Shown here piece by piece: positions 41,937 through 51,302 of a stretch of DNA of 64,000 nucleotides; the stretch's first letter is position 1, and each line of letters begins with the position of its first letter. The translations under genes were made by a program, and so were the position numbers. The notes beneath the pieces are model-generated. The model worked only from the letters and a program-made list of their open reading frames with translations. It had not been told where the DNA came from and did no database searches. This DNA comes from Deinococcales bacterium (lineage in GTDB: Bacteria > Deinococcota > Deinococci > Deinococcales > JAAFIG01): positions 1 to 64,000 of the forward strand of contig JAAFIG010000027.1 in assembly GCA_013298595.1 (NCBI GenBank), given 5' to 3'.

Positions 41937-42827
41937 GTGAACCCATTACCTGAACAGCTATTACTAGACATTCAAACGATTGTTGGTGAAATACAGACAA
42001 TCACAATCATTAGTGGTGGTATCACCAATCAAAATTATAAACTCGAGACTGCCTCAGCAGCTTTTATGTTACGTATTCCAGGTCAATATACAGAGTTGCT
42101 TGGTATTGATCGCCAAGCTGAATTTGCTTGCTCGAGTATTGCCTATAATGTTGGCATTGGTGCTGAACCAATCGCGTATCTTGAAAGGCACAACGCGATT
42201 CTGACTCGGTTTCTCGAGCAAGCCGAAACCCTCACTGCCCAACAAGCTAAAACCCAACTCGAGGCAGTTGTGCAAGCCCTGAAAACTATTCATGGTGCAC
42301 CTGCTTTCCCCAAAAGCTTTTCAGCATTTGAAACCACTCGTCAGTATCACCAATTGGCACTCGAGAAAAACGTGGTGTTTCCAACAGACACAAGGTATCT
42401 CCTCGAGCATTTGACACAGATCGAACAAATCCTCGATTCTCATGCAATGATTACGTCTTGCCATAACGACTTATTGCCCGCCAATTTGTTGCTTACAAAC
42501 CAGCTTTGGATTGTGGATTGGGAATACGCAGGCAATGGCAACCTGTTTTTTGACCTTGGTAATCTTGCCGCCAACCTTGAATTAACAGATTCTGAACTCG
42601 AGACACTAACCAAGCTTTATTTTGGCAAAACCAACGCCAAGCTACACGCTCAAATCCAACTGATGCGCCTTGTTTCGGATGCTCGAGAAGCTTTCTGGGG
42701 ATTTTTACAAAGTGGTATCTCGAGCCTTGAATTTGACTTTACTCATTATGCCCAAACGCACTTTGAGCGATTGAGAAAAGGTCTAGCTCGAGATGAATAT
42801 GCCGCGTGGCTCGAGATTTTATGTTGA
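41937..42827 (+). CDS. choline kinase/aminoglycoside phosphotransferase-like protein
   Basis: ITSCHNDLLPANLLLTNQLWIVDWEYAGNGNLFFDLGNLAAN. Confidence 0.88.
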   Translation: MNPLPEQLLLDIQTIVGEIQTITIISGGITNQNYKLETASAAFMLRIPGQYTELLGIDRQAEFACSSIAYNVGIGAEPIAYLERHNAILTRFLEQAETLTAQQAKTQLEAVVQALKTIHGAPAFPKSFSAFETTRQYHQLALEKNVVFPTDTRYLLEHLTQIEQILDSHAMITSCHNDLLPANLLLTNQLWIVDWEYAGNGNLFFDLGNLAANLELTDSELETLTKLYFGKTNAKLHAQIQLMRLVSDAREAFWGFLQSGISSLEFDFTHYAQTHFERLRKGLARDEYAAWLEILC

Positions 42828-42866
42828 CTAACCTCACTGATTTTGGATGAGCAAGGCACAGTGTAG

Positions 42867-45302
42867 CTATTGCAAAATTCGTTTTCGATCAGGGTCATAC
42901 GGAGAACGCAAATACGGTTTTGCAGCATACCTCTCGCCATTAATGACAATTTCGTACCTACCACTTCGTACCCAAGCTGCATCCACACCACTCGAGTTTT
43001 TCACATAACCCATGCCAATGGCTGCGCCCAAAGTATGAGCATAACTGCCAGAAGTTGTGTAACCAACAGCAATACCGTCCCGTAATATCGGTTCTGAACC
43101 CCACAGTACAGGTTCTGGATTCTCGAGCACAAAAACAACCAGCATTCGGGTTAAGCCTTTTTGTTTTTGCTCGAGTAAAGCTTGTTTACCGATAAATTCT
43201 TTATTCCAATCTATGGCAAAACCCAGTCCCGCCTCGAGTATGGTGTCTTCAGGCGAAATATCGGCACCCCAAGCGCGATAACCTTTCTCGAGCCTAAGCG
43301 AATTAATAGTGTAATGCCCTGCGTTTTCAATACCAAAACTCGAGCCAACCCGCATTAGATCAGCGTAGACTTGGGCGGCTTGGCTGGTGGGAATATGCAA
43401 TTCCCAGCCCTGCTCGCCAACATAAGTGATGCGTATAGCTAGTGCTTTTGCAAAACCAATTTCGATTTGTTTAGCTTCGCCAAAAGCAAAGCCTTGGTGT
43501 GAAAGATCAGCTGTGGTTAATTGAGTTAAAACGGCTCGAGCATTTGTACCCATTAAACCAATCACTGCGTAACTTTCGGTCACATCGGTAATACTGATCT
43601 GCTCGGAAGGGAAGACATTGCGCCGAATCCAATCAGCATCGTGCACCGCTTGACTCGAGCCTGTGATGATCCGAAAGTGCTCTGCACCAAGGCGTAAAAC
43701 AGTTACATCACTTTCAAAACCACCTTTGTTATTTGGCATGGCAGTGTACACGGCTTTGCCAATCGGTACATCAATTTGATTAGCACATAAACGCTGCAAA
43801 ACCACGAACGCATCCCGCCCTGTGATCTCGAGTTTAGCAAAAGCACTTTGATCAAATACTGCTACGGTTTCTCGAGTGGCTTTGTGTTCTAAGGCGTGCA
43901 TAGCAAACCAATTTTGTTTCCCCCAAGCGTATTCAGCAACAGCTTTCATACCATCTCGAGCAAACCAATTGGGGCGTTCAAAACCAGCTTTTTGCCCAAA
44001 ACAAGCACCTGCTTGCGCCAATACATGATGCAATGGCGAGATTCGCAAATTCCGCCCTGTAACTGGTTCACGGTTTGGGTATGCCATTTGATAATGCAGC
44101 CCTAGCACCTCTGTCACACGTTCCCGCAAAAAACTACGATTATTTACACTCGAGCCAAAGCGCCGAATATCCACACTCCACAAATCTAAACTAGGTTCGC
44201 CATCCACAATCCATTCGGCAAGGTACTTACCTGCACCACCAGCACTGGCAATACCAACACTATTAAAACCAGCCATCACAAATAACCCATGTAATTCTGG
44301 GGTTTCGCCCATTAAAAAATTATTATCAGGTGTAAAACTTTCAGGACCATTGACAAATTTCTCGAATTTTGCTTTTTCTAAACGAGGAATACGCCACTTC
44401 CCTGCTGCCAATGGATCAGCATATTTTTCCCAATCTGGCTCGAGCAAAGCGTTACTAAAATCAGTTGGTACAGGTTGCACATCCCACGGTTTGGTGTAAG
44501 CCTGAAAAGCTCCAAGCATAATGCGGTTTCCCTCGCCACGATAATAAATACACTTATTGGGATCGCGCCCAACAGGAAGTTCGTCAAATGCACCATCTAT
44601 CGGTTCGGAAACAATGTAATGATGCTCGACTGGAAAAAGCGGAATATTGACCCCGATTTTTAAGCCAAGTTCTCGAGTCCACATACCACCACACAGCACC
44701 ACAAACTCTGATGCAATATCACCCTCGAGTGTGCGTACACCCGTCACATGTCCATGCTCGCGCAGCACATCCACAACCCGAATATGCTCGAGAATTTTTG
44801 CACCACCCAGTTCTGCGCCTTTTGCAAGTGCCAATGCAGTTTCTTTGGGTAAACACTTGCCATCATCAGGCAACCATGCCGCCCCGAGGACATCATCTAC
44901 CCGCATTAAATTCCATTTTTCTTGGGCTTGGCGAGGCGAAATCATTTCGGCTTTGACCCCAAATAATTCCGCCATTGCTATCGTGCGTTTCAGCTGAATC
45001 ATCCGTTCAGAGCTGGTTGCCACAATTAAACTACCCGTGGTTTTCCAACCTGTTGCCACACCTGTTTCTGCTTCGAGACGCGGGTATAATTCCACACTGT
45101 ACTTATTGATTTTTGTCATGCTGTTGCTGGTGCGAAGCTGTCCCACCAAACCCGCTGCATGCCAAGTTGTACCACCCGCCAAAGTATTTTGCTCGAGCAA
45201 CAAAACATCTGACCAACCCAGTTTAGTTAGATGATACGCCACACTCGAGCCGACAATACCGCCACCAACAACAATCACTCGAGCCGACGATGGAATGGTC
45301 AT
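42867..45302 (-). CDS. FAD-dependent oxidoreductase fused to GcvT-type aminomethyltransferase
   Basis: VIVVGGGIVGSSVAYHLTKLGW ... HYTINSLRLEKGYRAWGADISPEDTILEAGLGFAI. Confidence 0.94.
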   Translation of the reverse strand: MTIPSSARVIVVGGGIVGSSVAYHLTKLGWSDVLLLEQNTLAGGTTWHAAGLVGQLRTSNSMTKINKYSVELYPRLEAETGVATGWKTTGSLIVATSSERMIQLKRTIAMAELFGVKAEMISPRQAQEKWNLMRVDDVLGAAWLPDDGKCLPKETALALAKGAELGGAKILEHIRVVDVLREHGHVTGVRTLEGDIASEFVVLCGGMWTRELGLKIGVNIPLFPVEHHYIVSEPIDGAFDELPVGRDPNKCIYYRGEGNRIMLGAFQAYTKPWDVQPVPTDFSNALLEPDWEKYADPLAAGKWRIPRLEKAKFEKFVNGPESFTPDNNFLMGETPELHGLFVMAGFNSVGIASAGGAGKYLAEWIVDGEPSLDLWSVDIRRFGSSVNNRSFLRERVTEVLGLHYQMAYPNREPVTGRNLRISPLHHVLAQAGACFGQKAGFERPNWFARDGMKAVAEYAWGKQNWFAMHALEHKATRETVAVFDQSAFAKLEITGRDAFVVLQRLCANQIDVPIGKAVYTAMPNNKGGFESDVTVLRLGAEHFRIITGSSQAVHDADWIRRNVFPSEQISITDVTESYAVIGLMGTNARAVLTQLTTADLSHQGFAFGEAKQIEIGFAKALAIRITYVGEQGWELHIPTSQAAQVYADLMRVGSSFGIENAGHYTINSLRLEKGYRAWGADISPEDTILEAGLGFAIDWNKEFIGKQALLEQKQKGLTRMLVVFVLENPEPVLWGSEPILRDGIAVGYTTSGSYAHTLGAAIGMGYVKNSSGVDAAWVRSGRYEIVINGERYAAKPYLRSPYDPDRKRILQ

Positions 45303-45437
45303 GAGCTAGTTTACTGTATGTCTCGAGCTATGGTGATAAGAGTTTTTAGTCTCTCGAGACAATACAAATTCTGTAAAATTGCATTAAGGCGAATTTAAAC
45401 ATAAGAAAATAAATTCTTAGAGGTATAAAATACTGCC

Positions 45438-46805
45438 ATGCAAGACCAAATTCCATTTGTTACTACGGGTACTTATCCACCTCGAGCAGGTAATACTGTA
45501 CAACTTTTGCTAGATGGAGAACCCGCTTTCAGACGCGTTTGCCAAGCTATCGAAAACGCCGAGCACAGCGTTTGGGCAACCATCACTTTTATGTGGGAAA
45601 CATTTCAAATGCCAGATGGAAAAGGCACAGCCCTCGAGGTACTGGCTCGAGCTGCCAAACGAGGTGTTGATGTTCGTTTACTCTTTTGGCGACCCGATGA
45701 AGAAACAGCCGCACTTCGCCGCAACGCGTTCTGGGGTTCTGCTGAACAATTCGCCATGCTCGAGGAAACCAAACCAGACATCAGTATTCGTTGGGATCGT
45801 GCTCAGGCAGGATACTGTCAACACCAAAAAACATGGTTAATAGATGTTGGGAAAGAAAACCAAATTGTGTTTCTAGGCGGAATTAACCTCAACCCAAATT
45901 CGATGGTCGCACCGAAACACTTTGGCGAAAATCAAAACCACGACCTCTACATCGAACTCGGCGGACCCGCCGTGGCAGATGTGCAACACAATTTTGTGCA
46001 ACGTTGGAACGAAGCCAGCGAACGCCACGAAAAAAACGGACTGTGGGGAACTCGAGCCAAGCAAAATCTCGAGTTCCCAACCCACTTACCACTCGAGTGC
46101 GGCACAACCACTGTGCAAATTCAACGTACCATTCATGCAAATCGGTACACAAATAATCAAGCACCCATCGGAGGAAAAACCTTTGAGATTGTCAAAGGAG
46201 AAAAAAGCAATCTCGAGCAATACTGCACCGCGATTAGCTCAGCTAAAAGCAGTATTTATATCGAAAATCAGTACCTCGAGATTCCAGAAATTATTGTTGC
46301 CTTGCATGAAGCTCTGGAGCGCGGTGTCGAAGTTGTCTTACTGCTACCAATCGCGCTAGAACTCACTCGAGAAATACCGCCTGAACTTTTAGCAACTCGA
46401 GTTGCACTAGGTGATTACGATAATTTCACACTGGCAGGCATTGCAGGACTCGGCACAGATGGCAAGCGCAAATCCGTCTGGATTCACTCCAAAACAATGC
46501 TAATTGATGATGCTTGGGCAACCATTGGATCGGCAAATCTGCACCGCTGGTCCATGTATGGTAACAGCGAATTAAACGCCGCGATACAGTCCAAAGAAAC
46601 TATTAAAACCATTCGAGTGGCATTACTCGAGGAACATTTAGACATGGATACTTCGGAATTAGATGATGTGAAAGCGTTGCAGCTATTCAAGAAAATTGCT
46701 CATGCTAACCAAGAAAAACACTTGAGTAACGACCATGCTTGGCGAGGATTAGTAATTGCGCTTGATGTTTCGAGTTATGGACTAAAGCCTCAAACAGGAT
46801 GGTGA
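45438..46805 (+). CDS. phospholipase D / cardiolipin synthase-like protein
   Basis: CQHQKTWLIDVGKENQIVFLGGINLNP ... IHSKTMLIDDAWATIGSANLHRWSM. Confidence 0.92.
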   Translation: MQDQIPFVTTGTYPPRAGNTVQLLLDGEPAFRRVCQAIENAEHSVWATITFMWETFQMPDGKGTALEVLARAAKRGVDVRLLFWRPDEETAALRRNAFWGSAEQFAMLEETKPDISIRWDRAQAGYCQHQKTWLIDVGKENQIVFLGGINLNPNSMVAPKHFGENQNHDLYIELGGPAVADVQHNFVQRWNEASERHEKNGLWGTRAKQNLEFPTHLPLECGTTTVQIQRTIHANRYTNNQAPIGGKTFEIVKGEKSNLEQYCTAISSAKSSIYIENQYLEIPEIIVALHEALERGVEVVLLLPIALELTREIPPELLATRVALGDYDNFTLAGIAGLGTDGKRKSVWIHSKTMLIDDAWATIGSANLHRWSMYGNSELNAAIQSKETIKTIRVALLEEHLDMDTSELDDVKALQLFKKIAHANQEKHLSNDHAWRGLVIALDVSSYGLKPQTGW

Positions 46806-46870
46806 TTGGTAAAAGTAATCGGCTTGAGCTATTGCACTCGAGGTATGTTTTCAGGCTGCGAAACTAAGAA

Positions 46871-47495
46871 TTGATTAAATGGAACGTTTTTAATCTAGGG
46901 GACGTAATCAAGGAAGTTATGAGTAGAATCATTTCAAATCCATGGACTTTTCTCACAAAATTCGTTTATCCCCCACTTTTTTTAGTGTTTTTTGGAGGAT
47001 TTCTTTTATCTATGTACCTTAGTCCTGATGATTGGCATTGTTCGACACAATTCAATAAAACAACTTGCTCAAATTATCGAGTTAAACCAGGACAGACTTA
47101 CTTCTCAAACACAAAAAACCCCCAAGACGAACCCAAGATAACTTTTATTGAAATGCGAGCATTCGCAACGTTAGTGCTGTTTGTTATGGTAATAAGAGTA
47201 GGATATTATGCTGTTGTATTTAAAAAAAGTTGCTCTAAGCACTACCGAATTGACTATTTCTGATTTCTTGAGAACTACTCGAGTGCCTTTGGCGAATATT
47301 GAAGGGGTTAGGATGAATTTTTTTCGTCGTGGTACAGCCACAATTTATCTAAAACCATCTTGTATTTTTGGAGATGAGATTGTTTTTGCTGTCAGAAAAA
47401 GATTTTTTAGATATGAACCCATAGTCGAAGAGCTACGAAGACTCATTCAAGAAATCAATGCTCAAAACAACACTGAGCAATCTCCATTATCCTAA
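46871..47495 (+). pseudogene. membrane protein split by +1 shift at a poly-A run (ORFs 46871-47263 and 47208-47495)
   Basis: ORF1 ends ...YYAVVFKKSCSKHYRIDYF*; shifted at TTTAAAAAAAG it continues ...VVFKKVALSTTELTISDFLRTTRVPLANIEGVRM. Confidence 0.55.
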
Positions 47496-47504
47496 AAACT
47501 ACCT

Positions 47505-47843
47505 GCAAAACCGTACTAATCCCACGGATTCAACACCGAAACAGGCAGCATCGCCACATCATCGGTGTCTCGAGTAACCAGAATCAAACCGTGTTCTATG
47601 GCAGTTGCAGCCAGTATCGAATCCAGCAGTGCTGGTGTTTGTCCTGCTGTAATGGCACTGGCGTATATATCGCCCCAGCGCTGCATAATCACTTCGGTGC
47701 CTGGTAAAATTCTGTCTTCAAAACTTGGTTATAATTCTTTTTTGAACCATTTTTCTAACTCGAGTCCGCGTTTAGTGTTTGTTAAGGTTAGGACTTGGTT
47801 TTGTACCATCTGAAATGACGTTGGTATCCAGTAAGTACATTAA
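47505..47843 (-). pseudogene. PIN-domain toxin remnant
   Basis: Minus strand starts MYLLDTNVISDGTKPSPN then stops (NLNKH*); another frame continues NTKRGLELEKWFKKEL; frame-disrupted FitB/VapC-like gene. Confidence 0.7.
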
Positions 47844-48088
47844 AACTCAATTTCTCGAGCAGGGCGTTTATCGCGTTCTAACCAATCTTCTTCGATTTTC
47901 GGTGCGAGTTGCAACACATCAAATAACGTTTTTTTACCATCCATAGTTTTGTGTTTAGCCGAAATAATGTACACAGCAGGGTGTCCGTGGCGAGTCACCA
48001 ATTGCGTTTCGCCTTGAATGGCTTTTTCGACCAATTCAGAAAAATTGGCTCGTGCTTGCTCGAGTTTCCAAGGGTTTGCCATACGCAC
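47840..48088 (-). CDS. Phd/YefM-family antitoxin
   Basis: WKLEQARANFSELVEKAIQGETQLVTRHGHPAVYIIS. Confidence 0.85.
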   Translation of the reverse strand: MRMANPWKLEQARANFSELVEKAIQGETQLVTRHGHPAVYIISAKHKTMDGKKTLFDVLQLAPKIEEDWLERDKRPAREIEF

Positions 48089-48179
48089 CTCTGTCTGTGC
48101 AGGTTTCTAGCATTTTTTCTGATTTTTAGTACAGAATTTGGGTTTTACAGAGAGTCACCCATCGAGTTTTTCAGTGCTT

Positions 48180-48275
48180 ACACGCGCCCCAAACCCTCAC
48201 CCCGGTTCTGCGCTTCGCTTGAACGCCCCTCCCCCGCGCTGCGCGGGGGAGGGGTTGGGGAGAGGGTTTTAGTGA
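48180..48275. repeat. GC-rich palindromic intergenic repeat (REP-like)
   Basis: CCCTCACCCCGG...CCCCTCCCCCGCGCTGCGCGGGGGAGGGGTTGGGGAGAGGG, far more GC-rich than context. Confidence 0.6.
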
Positions 48276-48353
48276 TTTATATGATACTCTCAAATAAGTT
48301 GTATCTACTGCTCGAGATCAGAAAAGGCAACCATTTCTGATTGCCTCTTTTTC

Positions 48354-49946
48354 CTAGAACTCACCGCGTGCGAAGCTCGAGATGATATTTGGTGCGCTAC
48401 CATCGAAGCCAACAACATCCATCATTCCTGCATCTTTTGGGTCAGCAATGCTGAATTGAGTTGCGGTCATTCCGACCACCACAAGCCGCGCTGCAATACC
48501 CATCTTATCGCGGTATCGGCGTAGTGCTTCAAATGGATGTACCTTACCAAAGTACGTTTCGTTATCGGTGTAAATCACGAAGACATCGGCTTGTACGCCA
48601 TTCTCGAGTGCCCAGAGCATTGGTAAAGCGCAATCTGTTCCACCGAATGATTGGTTTTGCGTCTTGCGGAGTGCTGCCTCGAGTGAATCGTTAGCGCGGA
48701 TGCCAATGTCACGGAATGAATCCGAGAATCCCATGATGTGCGAGTGCTTTTCGCTGCGGAGTGTCAACATTGCCATGGCAGTGCTGGCAAGGTTTGGGGT
48801 GAGACCATGAACTCCTGCGATGTTGCCCCAAGTCATTGAGCCTGAAATATCCAAGCCCAAAACAAAGCGCTTTCCTGCTGGTTGAATCGTACCGAATGAA
48901 GTGTAAAACGCCTTCTCGAGCGCATCCACAATTTGTGGTACAACCTTCCAAGTACCATCGCCTTTGATGCTACGACCACCCTTATACACAAGCATTGCCT
49001 TGAGTGCATCAATTGGATGGATTCGACCCTTACGTAGCGCCTCGGCATCGGTGACTCGAGAAACAATTTGTTCAATGATTTCCCAAGCGCCCGGTACAAG
49101 CAACTCGTGCTTACCCAAGTTACCAAGGTTACGCAAAGTCCAAGTCAAACCGTTGTTCGCCAGCGCAGTGCGGTACACCTTCACACCTCGAGCATGAGTT
49201 GGAATGGCTTCGATAGGTAACTTGTACTCGCGCATAATTGCCGCAGCTTCCTTATCAGACTTTGCCTCGAGAGCCAACATATGACCACGCACAATGTTTA
49301 GTGTAGCATTGTTTGATTCAAGAACGCCATCCACAAGGTACTTAAAGAGCGCATTCCGAGTTGCATCGGCTGTCTTAGGGTGCGAAAGGCGCAACGCATC
49401 GGCTTGCGTCCAACCATCTCGAGACTTGTACTTCACAGCCCAGAGGGCAAGCTTCTCGAGTGGCATGGTTTCGTACACCTTCGCCACACCCGCTCGCGTC
49501 AGACGACCCCAACCACCGAACATTTGTACAAACTCGAGGAAGTGCAACAAGTGCGTACCTGTTCGAGCCACTTCTGGAAGGGCATCCCAAGCTGCCTTAC
49601 GGGTCGCAGAATCCACAGAGAGCTTCGCCACAGCAGCCAAAGCCACAAGTGTAGGCTCAACCTTAGGAGCGCGGTTGTAACGCACCACATCAAGAATAAT
49701 CTCGAGAGCAGTAGCACCCTCTAAAGTAGCGAAGTTACGCACGAAATCAGTCTCGAGCTTGGTTTGACGCGCTTCGGTGGCATAGAACGTACCTCCTTCA
49801 GTTCCTAAAATCAAAAATCGGAGGAAACGATTCGCATCAGTTACTGCGAAGACAAAACCGCCAGCATTATTTTGAACTTGGTCAGCTCGAGCCTTAACGA
49901 TTTGTGGTGTGTTATTTGGACGAAGTGCATTGATAAGGTGCTTCAT
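48354..49946 (-). CDS. rsr: Ro60-family TROVE domain protein (Rsr)
   Basis: MKHLINALRPNNTPQIVKARADQVQNNAGGFVFAVTDANRFLRFLILGTEGGTFYATE...; HEAT-like TROVE plus C-terminal VWA with DISGSM MIDAS; RBS AGGAGG. Confidence 0.93.
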   Translation of the reverse strand: MKHLINALRPNNTPQIVKARADQVQNNAGGFVFAVTDANRFLRFLILGTEGGTFYATEARQTKLETDFVRNFATLEGATALEIILDVVRYNRAPKVEPTLVALAAVAKLSVDSATRKAAWDALPEVARTGTHLLHFLEFVQMFGGWGRLTRAGVAKVYETMPLEKLALWAVKYKSRDGWTQADALRLSHPKTADATRNALFKYLVDGVLESNNATLNIVRGHMLALEAKSDKEAAAIMREYKLPIEAIPTHARGVKVYRTALANNGLTWTLRNLGNLGKHELLVPGAWEIIEQIVSRVTDAEALRKGRIHPIDALKAMLVYKGGRSIKGDGTWKVVPQIVDALEKAFYTSFGTIQPAGKRFVLGLDISGSMTWGNIAGVHGLTPNLASTAMAMLTLRSEKHSHIMGFSDSFRDIGIRANDSLEAALRKTQNQSFGGTDCALPMLWALENGVQADVFVIYTDNETYFGKVHPFEALRRYRDKMGIAARLVVVGMTATQFSIADPKDAGMMDVVGFDGSAPNIISSFARGEF

Positions 49947-50006
49947 TTCGACCCTCCTAAAGGGTAAATTCTTAACTCGAGACGCTGCTCGAGAAATAAG
50001 TAAAAA

Positions 50007-50139
50007 TGGGGGCGTGGATTGGAGTCGAACCAATAAGAACCGATAACCCTATTTACAACGGCTCAGAAAGACTCGAGCAAGGGAACGAAAGAGGGAGAAA
50101 CCCACAAGTGTTCAAAGAACATCGTGGGAATTCCACGCC
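50007..50139 (-). ncRNA. Y-RNA/tRNA hybrid A: tRNA acceptor and T-arm with Ro60-binding-like hairpin, no recognisable D-arm
   Basis: GGCGTGG...CTTGCTC GAGTCTTTCT GAGCCG...AGGGTTATC...ATTGGTTCGACTCCAAT CCACGCC C CCA, immediately 5' of rsr. Confidence 0.6.
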
Positions 50140-50171
50140 CATAAAAAACAACTCGAATGCCAAAATACTGC

Positions 50172-50319
50172 TGGTTGGACAAGTAGGATTTGAACCTACA
50201 AGGGTTGCCCCAGACCTCCTTAAATAACCTTTCACCTTCGGCTCGAAACGAGCAAGGTGTGGCAAAAGGAAAGCTGCACAAGGCAGCTAAGTCCGCGTTT
50301 ACCGTTTCGCCATTGCCCA
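50172..50319 (-). tRNA. tRNA-Leu(UAA), class II, interrupted in the anticodon arm by a Ro60-binding-like hairpin of about 64 nt
   Basis: TGGGCAA TG GCG..CGC G GACTT [AGCTGCC...CACCTTGCTCG TTT CGAGCCGAAGGTGAAAGGTTA] TTTAAGG AGGTC T GGGGCAACCCTT GTAGGTTCAAATCCTAC TTGTCCA A CCA. Confidence 0.65.
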
Positions 50320-50329
50320 ATAAGAAAAG

Positions 50330-50459
50330 TGGTGGAGCGGGTGAGACTCGAACTCACGACCCGGCGATTAGAAGTCGATAACCCTCACGCTTCGGTTCTA
50401 CAAAAGAACAAGGTATGCAGAGGATGTTTTTCCTGCTCTGCCATCTGAGCTACCGCCCC
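50330..50459 (-). tRNA. tRNA-Arg(UCU) interrupted in the anticodon stem by a 54-nt Ro60-binding-like insert
   Basis: GGGGCGG TA GCTC..GAGC A GG [AAAAACATCCTCTGCATACCTTGTTCTTTTGTAGAACCGAAGCGTGAGGGTTAT] CGA CTTCTAA TCGCC ... GTGAGTTCGAGTCTCAC CCGCTCC A CCA; removing the insert gives a perfect 76-nt tRNA. Confidence 0.78.
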
Positions 50460-50463
50460 ACAT

Positions 50464-50549
50464 TGGAGGAATCGGAGGGATTTGAACCCTCGAGACTTCA
50501 GTCTTCCTTCTTAGCAGGAAGGTGCAATAAGCCACTCTGCCACGATTCC
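50464..50549 (-). tRNA. tRNA-Ser(GCU)
   Basis: GGAATCG...CTTCCTGCTAAGAAGG...GAGGGTTCAAATCCCTC CGATTCC T CCA. Confidence 0.88.
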
Positions 50550-50574
50550 ATACCGCTCGAGTTACCTCGAGCTT

Positions 50575-50652
50575 TGGCGAGTCTGACAGGATTTGAACCT
50601 GCATCAGTACGTTTTGGAGACGTATTCCCTTAGCCAGTCGGGATTCAGACTC
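50575..50652 (-). tRNA. tRNA-Trp(CCA)
   Basis: GAGTCTG...TACGT CTCCAAA ACGTA...GCAGGTTCAAATCCTGT CAGACTC G CCA. Confidence 0.88.
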
Positions 50653-50656
50653 ATGC

Positions 50657-51283
50657 TTAATCAGTTGTGGAAGCGGCTATGACAACAATCAAATTTTGTG
50701 TTGGGTGCTTTACAGTCCAAAGAAAACTCCCCCACCATTCATTGCCAGCATTAAAATATGTAGACCAATCATTACTCCATTCAAAAATTTCTAACTCCGA
50801 TTGCAAACCACCAAAAGCAGCTTGGTTGATCTGCTCAAAAAGTACATTCGCTTCCTCGTGATTGATGCGAATACCATAAGGCGTGTCCGAAAAAGCTTCA
50901 GCATAGCCTTGGTTTGAACCAGATTTGCTTCTCGAGTTATCCGCACTGATTTTCCAAACAGAAACAATTTTTTGTTTCTGCCAATCATAGGCACGCCCCA
51001 AGAAACGTTGCACAGAAATTTGTTCACCTCGAGCTTTATCTGGTTCGGTAATAATCTGAAAATAATCTTCACGTTTTTGATTGCGTTCTTGCAAAAGTGG
51101 TAAAAAATAATCATCGAGTTGTTGTGCTAAAACACCAAGAGCAAAAATTGCCGCTTGCTTATGAACTGCTGCGTTGACTGCTACCGATTCACAATCTATC
51201 AAAACATAATCCATAACAATATGCGCTGCTTTAGCTTTCTCGAGAAGTGTTTTTAGTGTGGGATTTGGAATTATTTCTTTCAT
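50657..51283 (-). CDS. hypothetical protein inside the tRNA array
   Basis: Intact 208-aa ORF between tRNA-Trp and tRNA-Ser; no family recognised. Confidence 0.7.
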   Translation of the reverse strand: MKEIIPNPTLKTLLEKAKAAHIVMDYVLIDCESVAVNAAVHKQAAIFALGVLAQQLDDYFLPLLQERNQKREDYFQIITEPDKARGEQISVQRFLGRAYDWQKQKIVSVWKISADNSRSKSGSNQGYAEAFSDTPYGIRINHEEANVLFEQINQAAFGGLQSELEIFEWSNDWSTYFNAGNEWWGSFLWTVKHPTQNLIVVIAASTTD

Positions 51284-51302
51284 ACCACAGAGTATAAGTT
51301 TT

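Noticed and set aside
45320-45365. TGTCTCGAG...CTCGAGACA inverted repeat as a dedicated regulatory site
   Set aside because: Given the CTCGAG saturation, two nearby palindromes easily make such inverted repeats by chance; no U-tract to support a terminator
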